DNA from: Acidobacteriota bacterium | Lineage (GTDB): Bacteria > Actinomycetota > Actinomycetes > Actinomycetales > Microbacteriaceae | Direction of reading: 5' to 3' | DNA length: 43,616 nt | Assembly: GCA_019352055.1 (NCBI GenBank) | Contig: JABBOB010000022.1 | Span: forward strand, 1 to 43,616 | Shown: positions 36,159-43,616 of the stretch, in pieces | How positions within the stretch are numbered: position 1 is the stretch's first letter | How the letters are laid out: the number at the start of each line of letters is the position of its first letter | The notes under the pieces: generated by a model | What the model was told of the DNA's origin: nothing | The model's input: only the letters and a program-made list of their open reading frames with translations | The model's database searches: none | Made by a program: the position numbers and the translations under genes

Positions 36159-36467
36159 TCAGCACGTGGCGTCCGGCCCCGCGTCGCCCTCCGGAACCGT
36201 GCGGAGCCGCACGATCCTGCGGCGCAGGTCGGGTGCGGCGAGTTCGTCGCCGACGGGATCGACCATGTTCATCGACCTGGCCGACAGCGTCCCCGACCCG
36301 AGCAGCAGCGTCACCGTGATGCGCGTGCTCCCCGCATCGCGGGCGGAGAGCCGGACCAGATCGCTCCGGCCGTGCGTGACCAGCTCGAACGCGTAGTCCA
36401 TGAGCGCGTCCGTGACGTCGTCGTCGATCACGAAGGGCTCGGCTCCGGAGTACTGCACGAGCTGCAC
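36159..36467 (-). CDS. small hypothetical protein
   Basis: 102 residues from GTG 36467 with GGAGG 5-6 nt upstream. The sequence MQLVQYSGAEPFVIDDDVTD continues with a compact alpha/beta domain (DLVRLSARDAGSTRITVTLL) and a basic end. Strong third-position GC supports it. No known domain; no signal peptide or membrane segment. It converges on nothing and lies 202 bp upstream of the YbjQ operon on the same strand, so it could also be part of that transcription unit. Confidence 0.7.
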   Translation of the reverse strand: MQLVQYSGAEPFVIDDDVTDALMDYAFELVTHGRSDLVRLSARDAGSTRITVTLLLGSGTLSARSMNMVDPVGDELAAPDLRRRIVRLRTVPEGDAGPDATC

Positions 36468-36635
36468 GGACCCTCCGATCGGGTCATGACGCGCCGCGCC
36501 TCGGGTATCGGAGGCGGCGAGCCGTCAGTGTATGGCGGCCGTGTGGTCCGGGTGGGCGCCGCCGCCCGACCCGGGGGGAGTGCTCCGGGAACGCTCAGCC
36601 GAGGGTGAGGGAGGGGGTCGACGGTCACCCGCTGA

Positions 36636-36650
36636 TACCCCAGGGGGGTA
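36636..36650 (+). promoter_or_regulatory. CsoR operator
   Basis: TACCCC-AGG-GGGGTA, a perfect inverted repeat of the type bound by Cu(I)-responsive CsoR. Its last two bases are also the first two of the -10 box at 36649, so bound repressor would block the promoter. Confidence 0.8.
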
Positions 36651-36654
36651 CGCT
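36649..36654 (+). promoter_or_regulatory. -10 box TACGCT of csoR, probably leaderless
   Basis: TACGCT ends 6 nt before the csoR ATG at 36661 and no Shine-Dalgarno site lies between them. Confidence 0.6.
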
Positions 36655-36660
36655 GTCGGT

Positions 36661-36948
36661 ATGCACGAGCAGGTGGGGTACGTCGCCAACAAGGACGACC
36701 TGCTGAAGCGGCTCCGCCGCGCGGAAGGACAGGTCCGCGGCATCCAGCGGATGGTCGAGGACGACACCTACTGCATCGACGTCCTGACCCAGGTGTCCGC
36801 CGCGACGAAGGCGCTCGAGACCGTGGCCCTCGCGCTCCTCGACGACCACCTCGCGCACTGCGTCGCCGAGGCGAGCGCCGAGGGCGGCCCGGTCGCGGAG
36901 GAGAAGCTCCGCGAGGCGTCGGCGGCCATCGCCCGGCTCGTGCGCTGA
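36661..36948 (+). CDS. csoR: copper-sensing transcriptional repressor CsoR
   Basis: 95 residues, all-helical DUF156/CsoR family. The Cu(I) ligands Cys38, His63 and Cys67 have exactly the spacing (25 and 4) of Mycobacterium tuberculosis CsoR (Cys36, His61, Cys65). LLKRLRRAEGQVRGIQRM is the DNA-binding N-terminal helix region. Cu(I) binding releases it from DNA and turns on the copper genes. Self-regulation follows from the operator 11-25 bp upstream. It is followed by copZ (29 bp) and copA. Confidence 0.95.
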   Translation: MHEQVGYVANKDDLLKRLRRAEGQVRGIQRMVEDDTYCIDVLTQVSAATKALETVALALLDDHLAHCVAEASAEGGPVAEEKLREASAAIARLVR

Positions 36949-36977
36949 AGAGCAGACCGAAGGATCGAGGAGGAACC

Positions 36978-37313
36978 ATGCAGGATCTCGGACTCACCGA
37001 CATCAGCGCGGCCGGCGGCGGCAGCTGCGCCTGCGGCGGCGCGGGCTGCGGCGCCCACTCGCACGGCGCAGGGCACGCGGACGGCGGCCGGCACGCGGAG
37101 GGCGTCCAGTCCTTCCAGGTCGCCGGCATGACCTGCGAGCACTGCGTCGCGAGCGTGACGGAGGAGCTCACGGCGCTCGGCGGCGTCGAGGCCGTGTCCG
37201 TCGACCTGCACCCGGGCGCGGCCTCCACGGTCGTCGTCGACGCCTCCCGCGCGCTCAGCGCCGACGAGATCCGCGCCGCCGTCGAGGATGCGGGCTACAC
37301 GCTCGCCCACTGA
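36978..37313 (+). CDS. copZ: copper chaperone CopZ with Cys/His-rich N-terminus
   Basis: 111 residues. Residues 43-111 are a heavy-metal-associated domain with MTCEHC (Cys53, Cys56) for Cu(I). Before it, residues 17-39 hold three Cys and four His in a Gly-rich chain (CACGGAGCG and AHSHGAGH), an added metal-binding or metal-storing tail. It passes Cu(I) to the CopA N-terminal domain. ATG has GGAGGA upstream. Its stop overlaps the copA start by one base (TGATG). Confidence 0.92.
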   Translation: MQDLGLTDISAAGGGSCACGGAGCGAHSHGAGHADGGRHAEGVQSFQVAGMTCEHCVASVTEELTALGGVEAVSVDLHPGAASTVVVDASRALSADEIRAAVEDAGYTLAH

Positions 37314-39430
37314 TGCAGGCGGACACCGAGGTCCGGCTCGACATCACCGGCATGACCTGCGCGGCGTGCGCCACGCGGGTCGAGCGCCGGCTCAACCGGG
37401 TTCCGGGCACGACCGCGACGGTGAACTTCGCGACGGAGGTCGCCGTCGTCCGCGGTGGCGCGTCCCTGCCGGACCTCGTGGCCGCGGTCGAGGCGGCCGG
37501 CTACGGCGCCCGGCCAGCCGGCACGGGCCAGGAGCAGCGGGACAGGCGCGGCCTGCGGGCGCGCCTCGTGGTTGCGGTCGTGCTCGCGCTCCCGGTGATC
37601 GTGCTCTCGATGGTCCCGGCGCTGCACGGCCCGGGCTCGGGGTGGGTCACGGCGCTCCTCGCGCTCCCGGTCGTGACCTGGTGCGCCTGGCCGTTCCACC
37701 GCTCCGCGGTACTCGGTCTGCGGCACGGCGCGACGACGATGGACACGCTCGTGAGCCTCGGGGTGGTGGCGGCGACCGCCTGGTCGGCTGTCGTGCTCGT
37801 CCGCGGCGCGGGCGAGAGCTACCTCGAGGTCGGGGTGGTCGTCACCGCGTTCGTGCTCGCCGGCCGGGTCGCGGAGGCGGCGGCTCGGCGGCGCGCGGGC
37901 GCGGCGCTGCGGGCGCTCATCTCGCTCGGCGCGAAAGACGCGCTCCGGGTGCGGAACGGGGTGGAGCAGCGCGTGCCGGTCTCGGCGCTGGCCGTCGGCG
38001 ACGAGGTGGTCGTGCGTCCCGGCGACACGGTGCCGAGCGACGGGGTCGTGATGGACGGGACGTCCGCGATCGACGCCTCCCTCCTCACCGGCGAGTCCGT
38101 GCCCGTCGAGGTCGGCCCCGGCGGCCGGATCGCAGGCGGCACGGTCGCGGTCGGCGGGGGCCGCCTGCTCGTCCGGCTCGATCGCGTGGGCGCCGACACC
38201 GAGCTCGCCCGGATCGGCCGGCTCGTCGCACGGGCGCAGGACGGCAAGGCGTCCGTGCAGCGGCTGGCCGATCGGGTGTCGGCGGTGTTCGTCCCGGTCG
38301 TGCTGGTCCTCGCGGTGGTGGCGTTCGCGGGCTGGCTCCTCGCCGGTGACCTCGACCGGGCGATCACCGCAGCGGTGACGACGCTGATCATCGCCTGCCC
38401 GTGCGCGCTCGGGCTCGCGACACCGACGGCGCTGCTGGTCGGCACGGGACGCGGCGCCCAGCTGGGGGTGCTGATCCGCGGGCCGGAGGTGCTGGAGCGC
38501 ACCCGCCGCATCGACACCGTCGTGCTCGACAAGACCGGCACGCTCACCACCGGACGGATGACCCTGAGCCGCACCGTCCCGCTCGCAGGCGTCACCGCCG
38601 AGGAGGTGCGCCGCCTCGCCGCCGCCGCCGAGCACGACTCCGAGCACCCCGTCGGCCGCGCGCTGGCCGTCGCGAGCGCCACCCGGGCTTCGAGCGATTT
38701 CACCGCGGTCGCGGGCGGCGGCGTGATCGCGGACGTCGACGGCGCCCGCATCCGGGTCGGTCGGGTCGGCTGGCTGGAAGGCGCGGGGATCGACGTGACC
38801 GCCGCGGCGGCGGCGGTGGGCGACGCGGAGGAGCGCGGTGCGACCGCGGTCGTCGTCGCTCGCGGGGACACGGCGATCGGCGTCCTGGAGATCACCGACT
38901 CCCTCCGGCCCGGCGCGCCCGTCGCCGTCTCGACGCTCGTCGGCCTCGGGCTCGCGCCCGTGCTGCTGACCGGCGACAACGCCGGCGCCGCCGCCGCGAT
39001 CGCCGCGGAGGCCGGCATCACGACGGTCTTCGCGGGCGAGTCGCCCCAGGGGAAGCTCGCTCGCATCCGCGCCCTGCAGGCCCAGGGGCACGTCGTCGCG
39101 ATGGTCGGCGACGGCGTGAACGACGCTGCTGCGCTCGCGGCGGCCGATCTCGGCGTCGCGATGGGAGGCGGCACCGACGTCGCCGGAGCCGCGGCGGACC
39201 TCGTGCTCGTCCGCGACGACCCGGCGCTCATCGCGACTGCCGTCCGGCTCTCGCGGGCGACGCTCAGGATCATCCGGGGCAACCTGTTCTGGGCGTTCGC
39301 GTACAACGCGGCCGCCCTGCCGGTCGCGATGCTGGGCCTGCTGAACCCGATCGTCGCAGGAGGCGCCATGGCCGCATCGTCCGTCCTCGTGGTCGGCAAC
39401 AGCCTGCGCCTCGCCCGCTTCCGGGCGTGA
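37313..39430 (+). CDS. copA: Cu(I)-exporting P1B-type ATPase
   Basis: 705 residues. One N-terminal metal-binding domain with MTCAAC (residues 14-19), transmembrane helices, the A-domain TGES, the membrane Cu site CPC in CPCALGLATPTA, phosphorylation DKTGT, the class-specific SEHPVG and the GDGVND hinge. All catalytic motifs are intact. Exports cytosolic Cu(I). Coupled to copZ by a one-base overlap; csoR should control all three genes. Two complex I-like genes follow in the same direction after 31 bp. Confidence 0.95.
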   Translation: MQADTEVRLDITGMTCAACATRVERRLNRVPGTTATVNFATEVAVVRGGASLPDLVAAVEAAGYGARPAGTGQEQRDRRGLRARLVVAVVLALPVIVLSMVPALHGPGSGWVTALLALPVVTWCAWPFHRSAVLGLRHGATTMDTLVSLGVVAATAWSAVVLVRGAGESYLEVGVVVTAFVLAGRVAEAAARRRAGAALRALISLGAKDALRVRNGVEQRVPVSALAVGDEVVVRPGDTVPSDGVVMDGTSAIDASLLTGESVPVEVGPGGRIAGGTVAVGGGRLLVRLDRVGADTELARIGRLVARAQDGKASVQRLADRVSAVFVPVVLVLAVVAFAGWLLAGDLDRAITAAVTTLIIACPCALGLATPTALLVGTGRGAQLGVLIRGPEVLERTRRIDTVVLDKTGTLTTGRMTLSRTVPLAGVTAEEVRRLAAAAEHDSEHPVGRALAVASATRASSDFTAVAGGGVIADVDGARIRVGRVGWLEGAGIDVTAAAAAVGDAEERGATAVVVARGDTAIGVLEITDSLRPGAPVAVSTLVGLGLAPVLLTGDNAGAAAAIAAEAGITTVFAGESPQGKLARIRALQAQGHVVAMVGDGVNDAAALAAADLGVAMGGGTDVAGAAADLVLVRDDPALIATAVRLSRATLRIIRGNLFWAFAYNAAALPVAMLGLLNPIVAGGAMAASSVLVVGNSLRLARFRA

Positions 39431-39461
39431 CCCGCCGCCCCGCTCCCGGAGGCGCGCACCC

Positions 39462-40301
39462 GTGGGGGTGATGTCGTCGCTCGCGCTGCTCCGGGTCCAC
39501 GTGCTCGTCGTGGAGCTGCCGGGGCGCCCGGTCCTGCGCCTCCGCGCCGAGGCCGCGGTGCGCGACCGCGGCTGGATCGTCACCCGCGAGCCGGCGGACA
39601 CCGACGTGCTCCTGGTGTGCGGCACGCCACGCGCGGCGATCGCGGACGCGGTGCACGCGCTCTGGTCGGACGTGCCCTCGCCGAGGGCGCGCCGCACCGT
39701 GCGCGCCGTCGCCGACCTGGGGGAGGTGCTCGACAGCGCCGCTCGCGTGCTCGAGGACCGGGTGCTGCAGCGACGGGCCGCGGCCGAGGCGGCACCCGCG
39801 CCCGCAGGGCCGCCACCCGGCCGGTTCGGGCCCCTGCTGCCGGACTGGCCGGCCGGGCTCGTGCTCGACTGCGCGCCAGGGGCGGACGGCCGGATCGCCG
39901 CCGTCGGCGCGCGACGGCTGGCCGCGGAACCCGAGGACGACGCGCTGCCCGCGGCGGTGCTCGCCGTCGCCGACGCGGCCCGCCTGCTCCGGCTCGCCGG
40001 GTGGGCCGCGCCGGCCCTCCGCCTCGACCGCGTCGTCGACCTGTCGGTCGCGGGCGTCGCTCCGGAGCGGTTGCGGCCGCGCCTCCGCTCCGTCGCCGGG
40101 CGGGCGCGCGGCTCGGGAACGCTGCGGACCGTGCTCCGCGACGCGGCGCCGTCGGTCGACGTGCATGCCCGGTTGCTCTCGCTGCTGGACGCCGCGATCG
40201 ACGACGACGCACCCCCGCCGCCGGCTTCGCGCGTACTGATCGGCACGGCGCCGGACGCGGTGCCGCTGCTCGTCGCGGCGACGGAGCCCGGTCGTGGCTG
40301 A
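39462..40301 (+). CDS. complex I small-subunit-related protein without visible FeS cysteines
   Basis: 279 residues from GTG 39462 with GGAGG 9 nt upstream (ATG 39471 possible). The N-terminal third (RVHVLVVELPGRPVLRLRAE, ADTDVLLVCGTP) has the fold pattern of the NuoB/hydrogenase small subunit domain; the 4Fe-4S cysteines of true NuoB are absent (only two Cys in the chain). The segment GPLLPDWPAGLVL and the later RLLRLAGWAAP match a group of actinobacterial proteins found with NuoH-like genes. It probably acts with the next gene, whose start lies 8 bp inside it. It may be in the csoR-controlled operon. Confidence 0.65.
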   Translation: MGVMSSLALLRVHVLVVELPGRPVLRLRAEAAVRDRGWIVTREPADTDVLLVCGTPRAAIADAVHALWSDVPSPRARRTVRAVADLGEVLDSAARVLEDRVLQRRAAAEAAPAPAGPPPGRFGPLLPDWPAGLVLDCAPGADGRIAAVGARRLAAEPEDDALPAAVLAVADAARLLRLAGWAAPALRLDRVVDLSVAGVAPERLRPRLRSVAGRARGSGTLRTVLRDAAPSVDVHARLLSLLDAAIDDDAPPPPASRVLIGTAPDAVPLLVAATEPGRG

Positions 40302-41106
40302 TGCGGCCGTCGCCGTCGTCGCGCTGCTCGTCCTCGGCCCGGGGGCGGTGGCGCTGCGAGGGGTGCTGGACGGCCTGCGCATCGGGATACCGGCATCGAT
40401 CGCAGTCCTGGCGCCGCTCGCTGAGGGAGCGCGGCTCGTCCGGAGATGGGGGGTCCGCTCCGGTGCGCGGCCCGTGCTCGCGGGCGCGACGCTCGTCGTC
40501 GCGACGCTGCTGCGGGTGCTCGTCCCCGCCCTCGCCGGGCCGCTCGGCATCGGCGGGTTCCTCGTCGCCGACGCCGTGTGGTGGGCCGGCGGCCTCCTGC
40601 TCGCCCGGCGACGGCGGCGGTTCCTGCTCGGTGCTCTGGCCCTCGAGGCACCGCTCGTCGTGGTGGTCGCCGCACCGGCCGTCGCAGCCGGGGGTGTGCG
40701 GATCGGTGCCGTCGCCGCCGCGCAGCAGGGCCTGCCGTTCGCCGCGACGATGCCCGTGGCCTTCCTCCTCCTGCTCGCGGTGGTCGGCGTGCTGCTGCCC
40801 TGGGCGGTGCAGGCGGACGTGCGGCGGCTCGGCGGGACCGCTCGGCTGCTCGGCGGCGCCGCGCTCGCAGCGCAGCCGGTGTCCGCGGCTGCAGCGGCCT
40901 CGGTGCTCTTCCTCGGTCTCGGTGCGGGGTGGGCGGTCGTCGCCACGGCGCTGCTGACCGCGGTCGTGGTCGTCGCGGAACGGTGGTTCCCGCGGCCGGC
41001 CCTCGCTCGGCTCACGCGGGTCTCGCTCGCCGTGCTCCTCCCGCTCGGTGCCGTGCAGCTGGCGATCGTGGTCGTCCTCGCCGTCCTCGCCGTCCTCGCC
41101 GGCTGA
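40294..41106 (+). CDS. divergent NuoH-like (complex I subunit 1) membrane protein
   Basis: 270 residues, about eight transmembrane segments; start GTG 40294 overlaps the previous gene by 8 bp. RRFLLGALALEAPLVVVVAAP and GVRIGAVAAAQQGLPFAATMPVAFLLLL correspond to the NuoH quinone-site loop (the retained Glu in LEAPL) and following helix; VSLAVLLPLGAVQLAIVVVL is the usual last helix. It is shorter than NuoH (about 325) and lacks parts of the charged matrix loops. A quinone-, proton- or ion-related role is inferred only from homology. The C-terminus is built of a tandem 9-bp repeat (GTCCTCGCC, 41073-41101). Confidence 0.7.
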   Translation: MADAAVAVVALLVLGPGAVALRGVLDGLRIGIPASIAVLAPLAEGARLVRRWGVRSGARPVLAGATLVVATLLRVLVPALAGPLGIGGFLVADAVWWAGGLLLARRRRRFLLGALALEAPLVVVVAAPAVAAGGVRIGAVAAAQQGLPFAATMPVAFLLLLAVVGVLLPWAVQADVRRLGGTARLLGGAALAAQPVSAAAAASVLFLGLGAGWAVVATALLTAVVVVAERWFPRPALARLTRVSLAVLLPLGAVQLAIVVVLAVLAVLAG

Positions 41107-41134
41107 GCCCGGCTGCGAGCGGCATGCTCTGGGT

Positions 41135-41914
41135 ATGACGACGTCCGAGCATCTCCGCGCCCTGTTCTCCCTCGAGGGTCGCAGCGCGGTCGTCACCGGC
41201 GGCAGCTCGGGCATCGGGCGGGCGATCGCGGCGGCGCTCGCCGGCGCCGGGGCGCGGACGCTGCTCGTCGCCCGGGATCCGGAGCGGCTGGAGGCGTCGG
41301 CGCAGCTCCTGCGCGCGGACGGCGGCGACATCGCGGTCCTGGCCGCCGATCTCGGCAGCCGCGACGCGGTGCGGACGGCAGCCGACGCGATCGCGGCCGA
41401 GATCGGCGAGCCGGACATCGTCGTCAGCGCCGCCGGCCTGAACCTGCGCCCGCCGATGGCGGACATCGACGAGGGCGTCTGGGACGCGACGATGCGACTC
41501 AACCTCGACGCCCCGTTCCTCCTGGGGCAGCGATTCGCGCCGGGGATGGCCGCGCGCGGGTACGGTCGCCTGATCGCGATCAGTTCGCAGCAGGCGCATC
41601 GCGCGTTCGTGGACAGCGGCGTGTACGGCGTCTCGAAGGCGGCGCTGGAGGCGCTCGCGCGGTCGCAGGCGGAGGCGTGGTCCGCATCCGGGGTCACGAG
41701 CAACGTGCTCGTCCCCGGATTCGTGCTCACCCCGCTGAACGCCCGACTCCAGGAGGATCCCGTGCGGGTCGCCGCGCTGGCAGCCCGCACCATGGTCGGG
41801 CGCAACGGCATCCCGGAGGACTTCGCGGCGGCCGCGCTGTTCCTGATGAGTCCCGCCTCCGCCTACGTGACCGGTCAGTCGATCCACGTCGACGGCGGCT
41901 TCTCCGTCCACTGA
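41135..41914 (+). CDS. SDR-family oxidoreductase
   Basis: 259 residues, classical short-chain dehydrogenase/reductase. Cofactor motif TGGSSGIG (21-28), NAG-like AAGLNL, catalytic Ser in AISSQQ and YGVSKAAL (YxxxK). Closest in feel to gluconate 5-dehydrogenase/3-oxoacyl reductase-like enzymes, but the substrate is not fixed. No ribosome site; CATGCT (41123-41128) ends 6 nt before the ATG and may be a weak -10 box. Next to gnd, a gluconate-related role is possible but unproven. Confidence 0.9.
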   Translation: MTTSEHLRALFSLEGRSAVVTGGSSGIGRAIAAALAGAGARTLLVARDPERLEASAQLLRADGGDIAVLAADLGSRDAVRTAADAIAAEIGEPDIVVSAAGLNLRPPMADIDEGVWDATMRLNLDAPFLLGQRFAPGMAARGYGRLIAISSQQAHRAFVDSGVYGVSKAALEALARSQAEAWSASGVTSNVLVPGFVLTPLNARLQEDPVRVAALAARTMVGRNGIPEDFAAAALFLMSPASAYVTGQSIHVDGGFSVH

Positions 41915-41953
41915 GCACAGTGAGCCTGTAAGGATCCGGCGGGAGCCGACACC

Positions 41954-42097
41954 ATGCAGGGTGCGGGTCCGACGGACGAGGTGAGCGACACCGCCGTCGC
42001 GCCCGCGTTCGCGGCGTTCTACCGGCGGCATGACGGCGCGCTGACGCTCGACTCCGCGGCGTCGGGGCCCTTCTCGAGCGCGACGTTCACTCGCTGA
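41954..42097 (+). CDS. possible 47-residue peptide
   Basis: ATG 41954 with a GGGAG site about 8 nt upstream. Product MQGAGPTDEVSDTAVAPAFA continuing FYRRHDGALTLDSAASGPF and ending in TFTR; no Cys, no signal peptide. Third positions are strongly G/C. Only the context (own start signal, followed after 6 bp by a strong terminator) supports it; conservation cannot be judged. Confidence 0.4.
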   Translation: MQGAGPTDEVSDTAVAPAFAAFYRRHDGALTLDSAASGPFSSATFTR

Positions 42098-42103
42098 CGG
42101 GAG

Positions 42104-42151
42104 GCTCCGCTGCACGGTGGACCGTGCGCACCGTACACAGTGCAGCGGAGC
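42104..42151. terminator. bidirectional terminator before gnd
   Basis: GCTCCGCTGCAC (42104-42115) and its perfect 12-bp complement (42140-42151) flank a 24-nt loop that can itself form a short stem. It lies between the plus-strand genes and the stop codon of gnd (42158-42160) on the minus strand. Confidence 0.8.
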
Positions 42152-42157
42152 GTCCGA

Positions 42158-43615
42158 CTAGTGGGAGGAGCCGGCCGACTCGATCTCCGTGCGGTCGCCG
42201 CTCCACAGCGTGTGGAAGGTGCCCGGCTTGTCGATGCGGCCGTAGGTGTGCGCGCCGAAGAAGTCGCGCAGACCCTGGATCAGCGCCGCCGGGAGGCGGT
42301 CGGAGGAGAGCGAGTCGTAGTACGACAGGGCGGAGGAGAAGCCCGGCGCGGGCACCCCGGAGAGCGCCGCGGTCGACACCACGCGGCGCCACGCCGCCTC
42401 GCCGTCGGCAACGATCTTCGCGAAGTACTCGTCCGCCAGCAGGGTGGGGAGCTCGGGGTTGCGTTCGTACGCCTCCACGATGCGGTTCAGGAACCGGGCG
42501 CGGATGATGCAGCCCGCCCGCCAGATCTTCGCGACCGCGCCCTTGTCGATCTGCCAGCCGTACTGCTCGGCGCCGGCGATGATGATGTCGAACCCCTGCG
42601 CGTACGCGACGACCTTGGAGGCGTAGAGGGCAGCGCGCACGTCGTCCTCGAACCCGTCCGGCTTCGCGACCGGGCTCGGCCGGCCCTTCTCCAGCGCGCG
42701 GACCGCCTCCCGCTGCTTCGGCTTGGACGACACGGCGCGCGCGAACACGGCCTCGCCGATGCCGGAGACCGGGATGCCGAGGCCGACCGCGTTCTGCACG
42801 GTCCAGACACCGGTGCCCTTCGAACCCGCCTGGTCGAGGATCAGGTCGACGAGCGGCTCGCCCGTCTCGGCGTCCTTCTGCTTCAGCACCTCGGCCGTGA
42901 TCTCGATCAGGTAGGACTCGAGGTCGCCCTCGTTCCACTCCTCGAACACCTTCACGAGGGCGTCGGTGTCGTGGCCGCCGACGCGCCGGAGGAGGTCGTA
43001 CGCCTCCGCGATCAGCTGCATGTCGGCGTACTCGATGCCGTTGTGCACCATCTTGACGAAGTGACCGGCGCCATCATGGCCGATGTGGGTGACGCAGGGC
43101 TCGCCCTCCGCCTCCGCCGCGATGGACTCGAGGATCGGCTTCAGCCGGTCCCACGCCTCGTCGGAGCCGCCCGGCATGATCGACGGACCGTTCAGGGCGC
43201 CCTCCTCGCCGCCGGAGATGCCGGTGCCGGCGAAGTTCAGGTTGCGCTCGCGCAGGTCCTTCTCACGGCGGATGGTGTCGAGGAAGTTCGCGTTGCCACC
43301 GTCGACGATGATGTCGCCCGGTTCGAAGCGGTCCGCCAGCTGGTCGATGACCGCGTCGGTGCCGCGGCCCGCCTGGACCATGATGATCGCGACGCGCGGC
43401 TTCTTCAGGCTCGCGACGAAGTCGTCGATGTCGTGGCTCGGCACGAACTCGCCCTCCGAGCCGTGCTCGGCGATCACCTCGTCCGTCTTCGACGCGGTGC
43501 GGTTGTAGACGGCCGTCACGTTGCCGTGATGCGCGAGGTTCCGCGCCAGGTTCGACCCCATGACCGCCATACCGACGACCCCGATGTCGGCCACGCCGAC
43601 CGGCTTCTCGCTCAC
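42158..43615 (-). CDS. gnd: 6-phosphogluconate dehydrogenase, decarboxylating
   Basis: 485 residues, pentose phosphate pathway: 6-phosphogluconate to ribulose 5-phosphate with NADP. N-terminal Rossmann motif GVVGMAVMGSNLARN, GISGGEEGA (substrate region) and HFVKMVHNGIEYADMQ with the catalytic Lys and the neighbouring Asn are present; the C-terminal helix bundle ends with a family-like GTFHTLWSG. Slightly longer than the enterobacterial enzyme (468). GTG 43615 is the only candidate start in the window; one base remains to the edge, so the true start could lie further upstream. Confidence 0.93.
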   Translation of the reverse strand: MSEKPVGVADIGVVGMAVMGSNLARNLAHHGNVTAVYNRTASKTDEVIAEHGSEGEFVPSHDIDDFVASLKKPRVAIIMVQAGRGTDAVIDQLADRFEPGDIIVDGGNANFLDTIRREKDLRERNLNFAGTGISGGEEGALNGPSIMPGGSDEAWDRLKPILESIAAEAEGEPCVTHIGHDGAGHFVKMVHNGIEYADMQLIAEAYDLLRRVGGHDTDALVKVFEEWNEGDLESYLIEITAEVLKQKDAETGEPLVDLILDQAGSKGTGVWTVQNAVGLGIPVSGIGEAVFARAVSSKPKQREAVRALEKGRPSPVAKPDGFEDDVRAALYASKVVAYAQGFDIIIAGAEQYGWQIDKGAVAKIWRAGCIIRARFLNRIVEAYERNPELPTLLADEYFAKIVADGEAAWRRVVSTAALSGVPAPGFSSALSYYDSLSSDRLPAALIQGLRDFFGAHTYGRIDKPGTFHTLWSGDRTEIESAGSSH

Positions 43616-43616
43616 G

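Noticed and set aside
37295..40675. A 1126-codon open frame on the minus strand
   Set aside because: It is antisense to copA and the complex I-like genes; composition (Arg, Ala, Gly) is not protein-like.
41073..41101. Tandem GTCCTCGCC x3 as a regulatory microsatellite
   Set aside because: It lies within the coding end of the NuoH-like gene and encodes a repeated Val-Leu-Ala membrane helix; a coding explanation is enough.

Overview
The window is very GC-rich DNA (third codon positions almost all G or C, many GTG starts) from an actinobacterium. The core order ksgA - ispE - uup-type ABC-F - tRNA-Gln - glmU - prs, the protein similarities and the strong codon bias fit the Microbacteriaceae or a close relative; the family assignment is inference, not shown by the sequence alone.

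Layout. (1) 1-5215, minus strand: a sugar operon reading from right to left, ROK regulator, xylose-type binding lipoprotein, ABC ATPase, permease, then the 5' part of a GH31 alpha-xylosidase that runs off the left edge. Together these look like uptake and hydrolysis of xylose or alpha-xylosides such as isoprimeverose. (2) 5293-8006: ksgA and ispE, separated by a reverse-strand PRC-barrel/DUF2382 gene whose 3' end runs 136 bp into ksgA. (3) 8080-15104: an accessory block splitting the core locus, with a lipoprotein, a GT87-like polyprenyl-sugar glycosyltransferase, a cytochrome b561-like/molybdopterin oxidoreductase fusion with a small membrane partner, and a translationally coupled set of epimerase, GT2, DUF2064 and methyltransferase genes. 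It looks like an envelope glycan or redox cluster of unknown product. (4) 15219-19842: ABC-F protein, a roughly 100-bp palindromic repeat, tRNA-Gln(UUG), glmU and prs. (5) 19887-28448: CoA-transferase-like protein, a probably frameshifted small exported-protein gene, a small membrane protein, glgX, an aldo/keto reductase, a large lipoprotein, a 64-residue peptide gene and a MetE/UROD-like protein. (6) 28598-33363: a two-component system, an acetyltransferase, a second inverted copy of the palindromic repeat, a P-loop kinase and a GABA-type aminotransferase. (7) 33430-36467, minus strand: a three-gene operon carrying four YbjQ-like domains, plus a small unknown gene. (8) 36636-41106: copper locus csoR-copZ-copA with a visible CsoR operator, followed in the same direction by two genes resembling divergent complex I-related subunits. 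(9) 41135-43615: SDR reductase, a possible 47-residue ORF, a strong terminator, and gnd on the minus strand.

The points most worth a second look are the complex I-like pair behind copA, the inverted pair of 101-102-bp repeats, the molybdopterin/glycosyltransferase block inside a core synteny group, and a recurring TANNNT box 6-8 nt before start codons that predicts leaderless mRNAs. I saw no CRISPR array, prophage, insertion sequence or rRNA.
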